Source: Pseudomonadota bacterium (GTDB lineage Bacteria > Pseudomonadota > Gammaproteobacteria > Burkholderiales > Rhodocyclaceae). From it: a stretch of DNA of 54,740 nt. Shown here one piece after another: positions 52,313-54,740 of this stretch. The notes beneath the pieces were generated by a model. It had not been told where the DNA came from. It worked only from the letters and a program-made list of their open reading frames with translations, and did not search any database. The stretch covers positions 1 through 54,740 of the forward strand of contig JAPLQT010000066.1 of assembly GCA_026399515.1 (NCBI GenBank). Direction: 5' to 3'. The stretch's first letter is position 1. Each line of letters begins with the position of its first letter. Position numbers and translations under genes: made by a program.

Positions 52313-54740
52313 ATGAACATCACCAGAAGATTTGCCTACGCCGGACGCGCGCTGCTTTCCTGCGTTGCGATCGCAGCCTCGACCTTCAACGCCGAGGCTG
52401 CGACCACCGATCTCGCAACGGTACCGCTGGTCAGTTCCTCCTCGACCGCGGTGCTGCCGAACGTCTTTTTGATGATGGATGATTCGGGGAGCATGGACTG
52501 GGACTTCATGCCCGATATCGGCAACTCTCCGCCGTTCTCCACCAGCACCTACGGATACGCGAGCAATCAATGCAACGGGGTGTTTTATGATCCGACCGTA
52601 ACCTACACGCCGCCAGTCAATTCAACCGGGGCGAGCTATGCCAATTCGACCTTTACCGGTGCCTGGATGGACGGGTACAACACCGGCGCCGGAACCCTCA
52701 ATCTAAGCACCAGATTCACGCTCGGCTTGTCGCAATCGTCCACTGCCCCAGGCAGCGGGGTAGCAGCCTACTACTACAGATACACGGGCGCCCAGACCAC
52801 GGCAGCGCAGAAGAACTTCTACGATTCGACGACGACCTTCTATAGGGAATGCAACAGCGCCATCGGATCTGCGCCCGGTAGCGCAGTGTTTACGAGAGTC
52901 ACCGTAGCCGCCGGCGAGCAGCAGAACTTTGCCAACTGGTTCAGTTACTACCGGACACGTATCAACATGATGAAGACGGCAACCGGGCTGGCCTTCAAGC
53001 CAATCGACAACCATTACCGGGTCGGGTTTGCGACGATGAACAACAATGGCGGAAATATGTTCCTGAATCCGTCGACTTTCGACAGCACCCAAAAGTCCGC
53101 ATGGTACAACATGGTCTACAGCGTTTCTGCCGGCAGTTCCACGCCCTTGCTGTCGGCATTATCGAACGTCGGACTGATGTATGCGCACAAGTTGACGGGC
53201 AACACGTTAAACGGCGTCGCCGCAAACGATCCGATCCAGTATTCCTGCCAGCAGAACTTCACCATACTTTCCACCGACGGTTTCTGGAACGATGCCACCA
53301 ATCAGACCCTGACCGCGGGACCTTCGACAACTGCGGTGGGCAACCAGGACGGCGGCGAGACGCGGCCAATGTTCGACGGCGGCTCGGTCAGCACGGTGGT
53401 GACCGCGACTCTCACGATCAGCGGGGGTTCTTCCAGTACCACGGTCGACAGCCTCTTGGTCAACGGCCTTCAGATACTTTCCGCAACGACCAGCTCATCC
53501 AGTTCCAGCAGCGGCATAGCGACCGCAATTGCAGCGAAAATCAACACCTGCACCGCCGGAATGAGCGGCACTTGCCAGATTGCGGGTTATAGCGCCGTGG
53601 CCAATTCCCCCAGCAGCGGCGTTGTCACGATCACCGCCCCGGCTTCTCTGGGTGCGATTACCTATACTCCGGTACCGCATAAAGCCTCGGGAACCAAGAC
53701 CATCACCGCCAGCGCTTTTGCCTCAAACGTCGTTAGCTCGGGAGGAACGTCCAACACGCTGGCCGACGTCGCCGAATACTATTACATGACCGATCTGCGA
53801 ACTGCCGCATTGACCAACGACATCGGCGCCCTCGGGACCGATGTATCCCTCAACAACGTGCCCACCAGCGGTCTCGATTCGGCGTCTTGGCAGCATATGA
53901 CCTTGTTCACACTGGGCCTCGGCGCACGCGGCAGAATGGTGTTCTCGCCGACCTACAAGACCGATACCAGTGGCGACTATTTTTCGGTGAAGAACGGTAC
54001 TACGGCAAATCCCGCCGGTGGCGTGTGTTCATGGCAGGCGAGCGGTGCATGCAACTGGCCGACGCCCAATGTGTCGGGCACTCCCGAGAATATCGACGAC
54101 CTCTGGCATGCCGCGGTAAACGGACGCGGCAGCTATTTCAGTGCCAGCAGCCCGACGGAGCTGGCCACAGGATTGTCAACCGCGCTGGCCGGCGTATCCG
54201 CGCGCACGGGCGCGGCTGCGGCGGCGACCACCAGCAATCCGAACGTAACATCGGGTGACAACTTCGTCTTTAGTTCGACTTTCAACACGGTGACCTGGGA
54301 CGGCGAACTCATTCGACAGCAACTCGACCTTACCACCGGCGTGACGTCCTCCACCGTCGATTGGACGGCACGGGACCAGTTGGATTTGAACGCCGCGCGT
54401 ACGATCTACACGTTCAGCAGCACCGCCCCCAATAAGCTCAAGTCCTTCCTGTGGGCCAGCCTGTCGGCGACGGAGCAGGCCTATTTCACTTCCCCCAACA
54501 TTTCTTCCCTGTCGCAGTTCTGCGCCTCGGGCGCCACTTGCCTGAGCGCCGCCAATATCGCCGCCGCCGCCGGGTCCCCGCTAGTAAGCTTCCTGCGCGG
54601 GGATCGCAGCAACGAAGGCGCTTCGACCGACCTCACCAAGTTTTACCATCAACGCGCCCATGTGCTGGGGGATATCGTGGACGCTGAAGCAGTGTATGTG
54701 AAGTCGTCCCTGGTCAACTACGGGCCCAGCCATTCCGCGC
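52313..54740 (+). CDS. pilY1: Type IV pilus adhesin PilY1, N-terminal part (cut by window edge)
   Basis: This is the first 809 residues of PilY1; the C-terminal propeller lies beyond the window. The signal peptide ends near AEAATT (residue 28-32). A von Willebrand factor A-like domain begins at residue 50 with the metal-ion site DDSGSMDWD (D56, S58, S60). A low-complexity Ser/Thr-rich insert of about 110 residues (about 358-470) interrupts it. The C-terminal fragment SNPNVTSGDNFVFSSTFNT to FYHQRAHVLGDIVDAEAVYV matches the start of the PilY1 beta-propeller domain. PilY1 helps extend pili, adheres to surfaces and signals contact. Confidence 0.9.
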   Translation, partial: MNITRRFAYAGRALLSCVAIAASTFNAEAATTDLATVPLVSSSSTAVLPNVFLMMDDSGSMDWDFMPDIGNSPPFSTSTYGYASNQCNGVFYDPTVTYTPPVNSTGASYANSTFTGAWMDGYNTGAGTLNLSTRFTLGLSQSSTAPGSGVAAYYYRYTGAQTTAAQKNFYDSTTTFYRECNSAIGSAPGSAVFTRVTVAAGEQQNFANWFSYYRTRINMMKTATGLAFKPIDNHYRVGFATMNNNGGNMFLNPSTFDSTQKSAWYNMVYSVSAGSSTPLLSALSNVGLMYAHKLTGNTLNGVAANDPIQYSCQQNFTILSTDGFWNDATNQTLTAGPSTTAVGNQDGGETRPMFDGGSVSTVVTATLTISGGSSSTTVDSLLVNGLQILSATTSSSSSSSGIATAIAAKINTCTAGMSGTCQIAGYSAVANSPSSGVVTITAPASLGAITYTPVPHKASGTKTITASAFASNVVSSGGTSNTLADVAEYYYMTDLRTAALTNDIGALGTDVSLNNVPTSGLDSASWQHMTLFTLGLGARGRMVFSPTYKTDTSGDYFSVKNGTTANPAGGVCSWQASGACNWPTPNVSGTPENIDDLWHAAVNGRGSYFSASSPTELATGLSTALAGVSARTGAAAAATTSNPNVTSGDNFVFSSTFNTVTWDGELIRQQLDLTTGVTSSTVDWTARDQLDLNAARTIYTFSSTAPNKLKSFLWASLSATEQAYFTSPNISSLSQFCASGATCLSAANIAAAAGSPLVSFLRGDRSNEGASTDLTKFYHQRAHVLGDIVDAEAVYVKSSLVNYGPSHSA

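Noticed and set aside
1-54740. CRISPR array, tRNA, rRNA, prophage or insertion sequence
   Set aside because: No regularly spaced repeats, cloverleaf-like sequences, transposase or integrase motifs were found on reading through the window.

Overview
The window is a 54.7 kb piece of a GC-rich (roughly 60%) bacterial chromosome. Synteny points to a betaproteobacterium, probably from the Rhodocyclales or a nearby lineage. The evidence is the order xseB-ispA-dxs-folE2 beside a Rieske oxygenase, rpsP-rimM-trmD-rplS, and ribF-ileS-lspA-fkpB-ispH followed by minor pilin genes, together with the jumonji-type L16 hydroxylase and sulfonate catabolism. That placement is inferred from gene content. No rRNA, tRNA, CRISPR array, transposase or prophage gene was seen, and no gene-free stretch exceeds 300 bases.

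Bases 1-10413 form a divergent catabolic island for four-carbon sugar acids (tetronates). On the minus strand a GntR/FCD regulator is followed by ltnD, otnK, otnC, otnI, denD and a truncated tartrate/D-malate dehydrogenase gene: oxidation to 3-oxo-tetronate, isomerisation, phosphorylation and decarboxylation to dihydroxyacetone phosphate. On the plus strand a complete sugar-type ABC importer (ATPase, Tat-exported binding protein, two permeases) starts from the same 191-base regulatory region, which contains overlapping palindromes and a direct repeat.

Bases 10460-16798 are housekeeping: a jumonji/cupin L16 hydroxylase with a small partner gene, rlmD read divergently from a symmetric TATAAT palindrome, a Bax-inhibitor-1-type membrane protein, a DUF2069 protein, and the rpsP-rimM-trmD-rplS ribosome operon with its terminator.

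Bases 16932-23628 hold a NarL-type two-component system divergent from a five-gene electron-transfer cluster: a monoheme cytochrome, a diheme cytochrome, a membrane-anchored hexaheme cytochrome, a Tat-exported four-cluster ferredoxin and an NrfD-type quinol-interacting membrane protein. This is a quinol/cytochrome c module with no recognisable terminal reductase. It is the best candidate here for an undescribed system. A perfect 7-2-7 palindrome of the NarL type lies between the two transcription units.

Bases 23788-32001 encode what appears to be a complete sulfoacetate pathway under an IclR regulator: an uptake carrier (SauU-like), sulfoacetate-CoA ligase (SauT-like), acylating sulfoacetaldehyde dehydrogenase (SauS-like), Xsc (sulfoacetaldehyde to acetyl phosphate plus sulfite) and Pta (acetyl phosphate to acetyl-CoA).

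Bases 32014-42440 carry folE2, dxs, ispA and xseB on the minus strand, a Rieske-type oxygenase, a DMT exporter-like gene, a SpoIIAA-like protein, a 3-mercaptopyruvate sulfurtransferase, queG, tsaE and a Tat-exported N-acetylmuramoyl-L-alanine amidase. Bases 42680-48285 are the ribF-ileS-lspA-fkpB-ispH operon. A TonB-like gene follows on the opposite strand. From 49034 to the right edge runs a type IV pilus minor pilin operon (pilE-like, fimT, pilV, pilW, pilX and a truncated pilY1).
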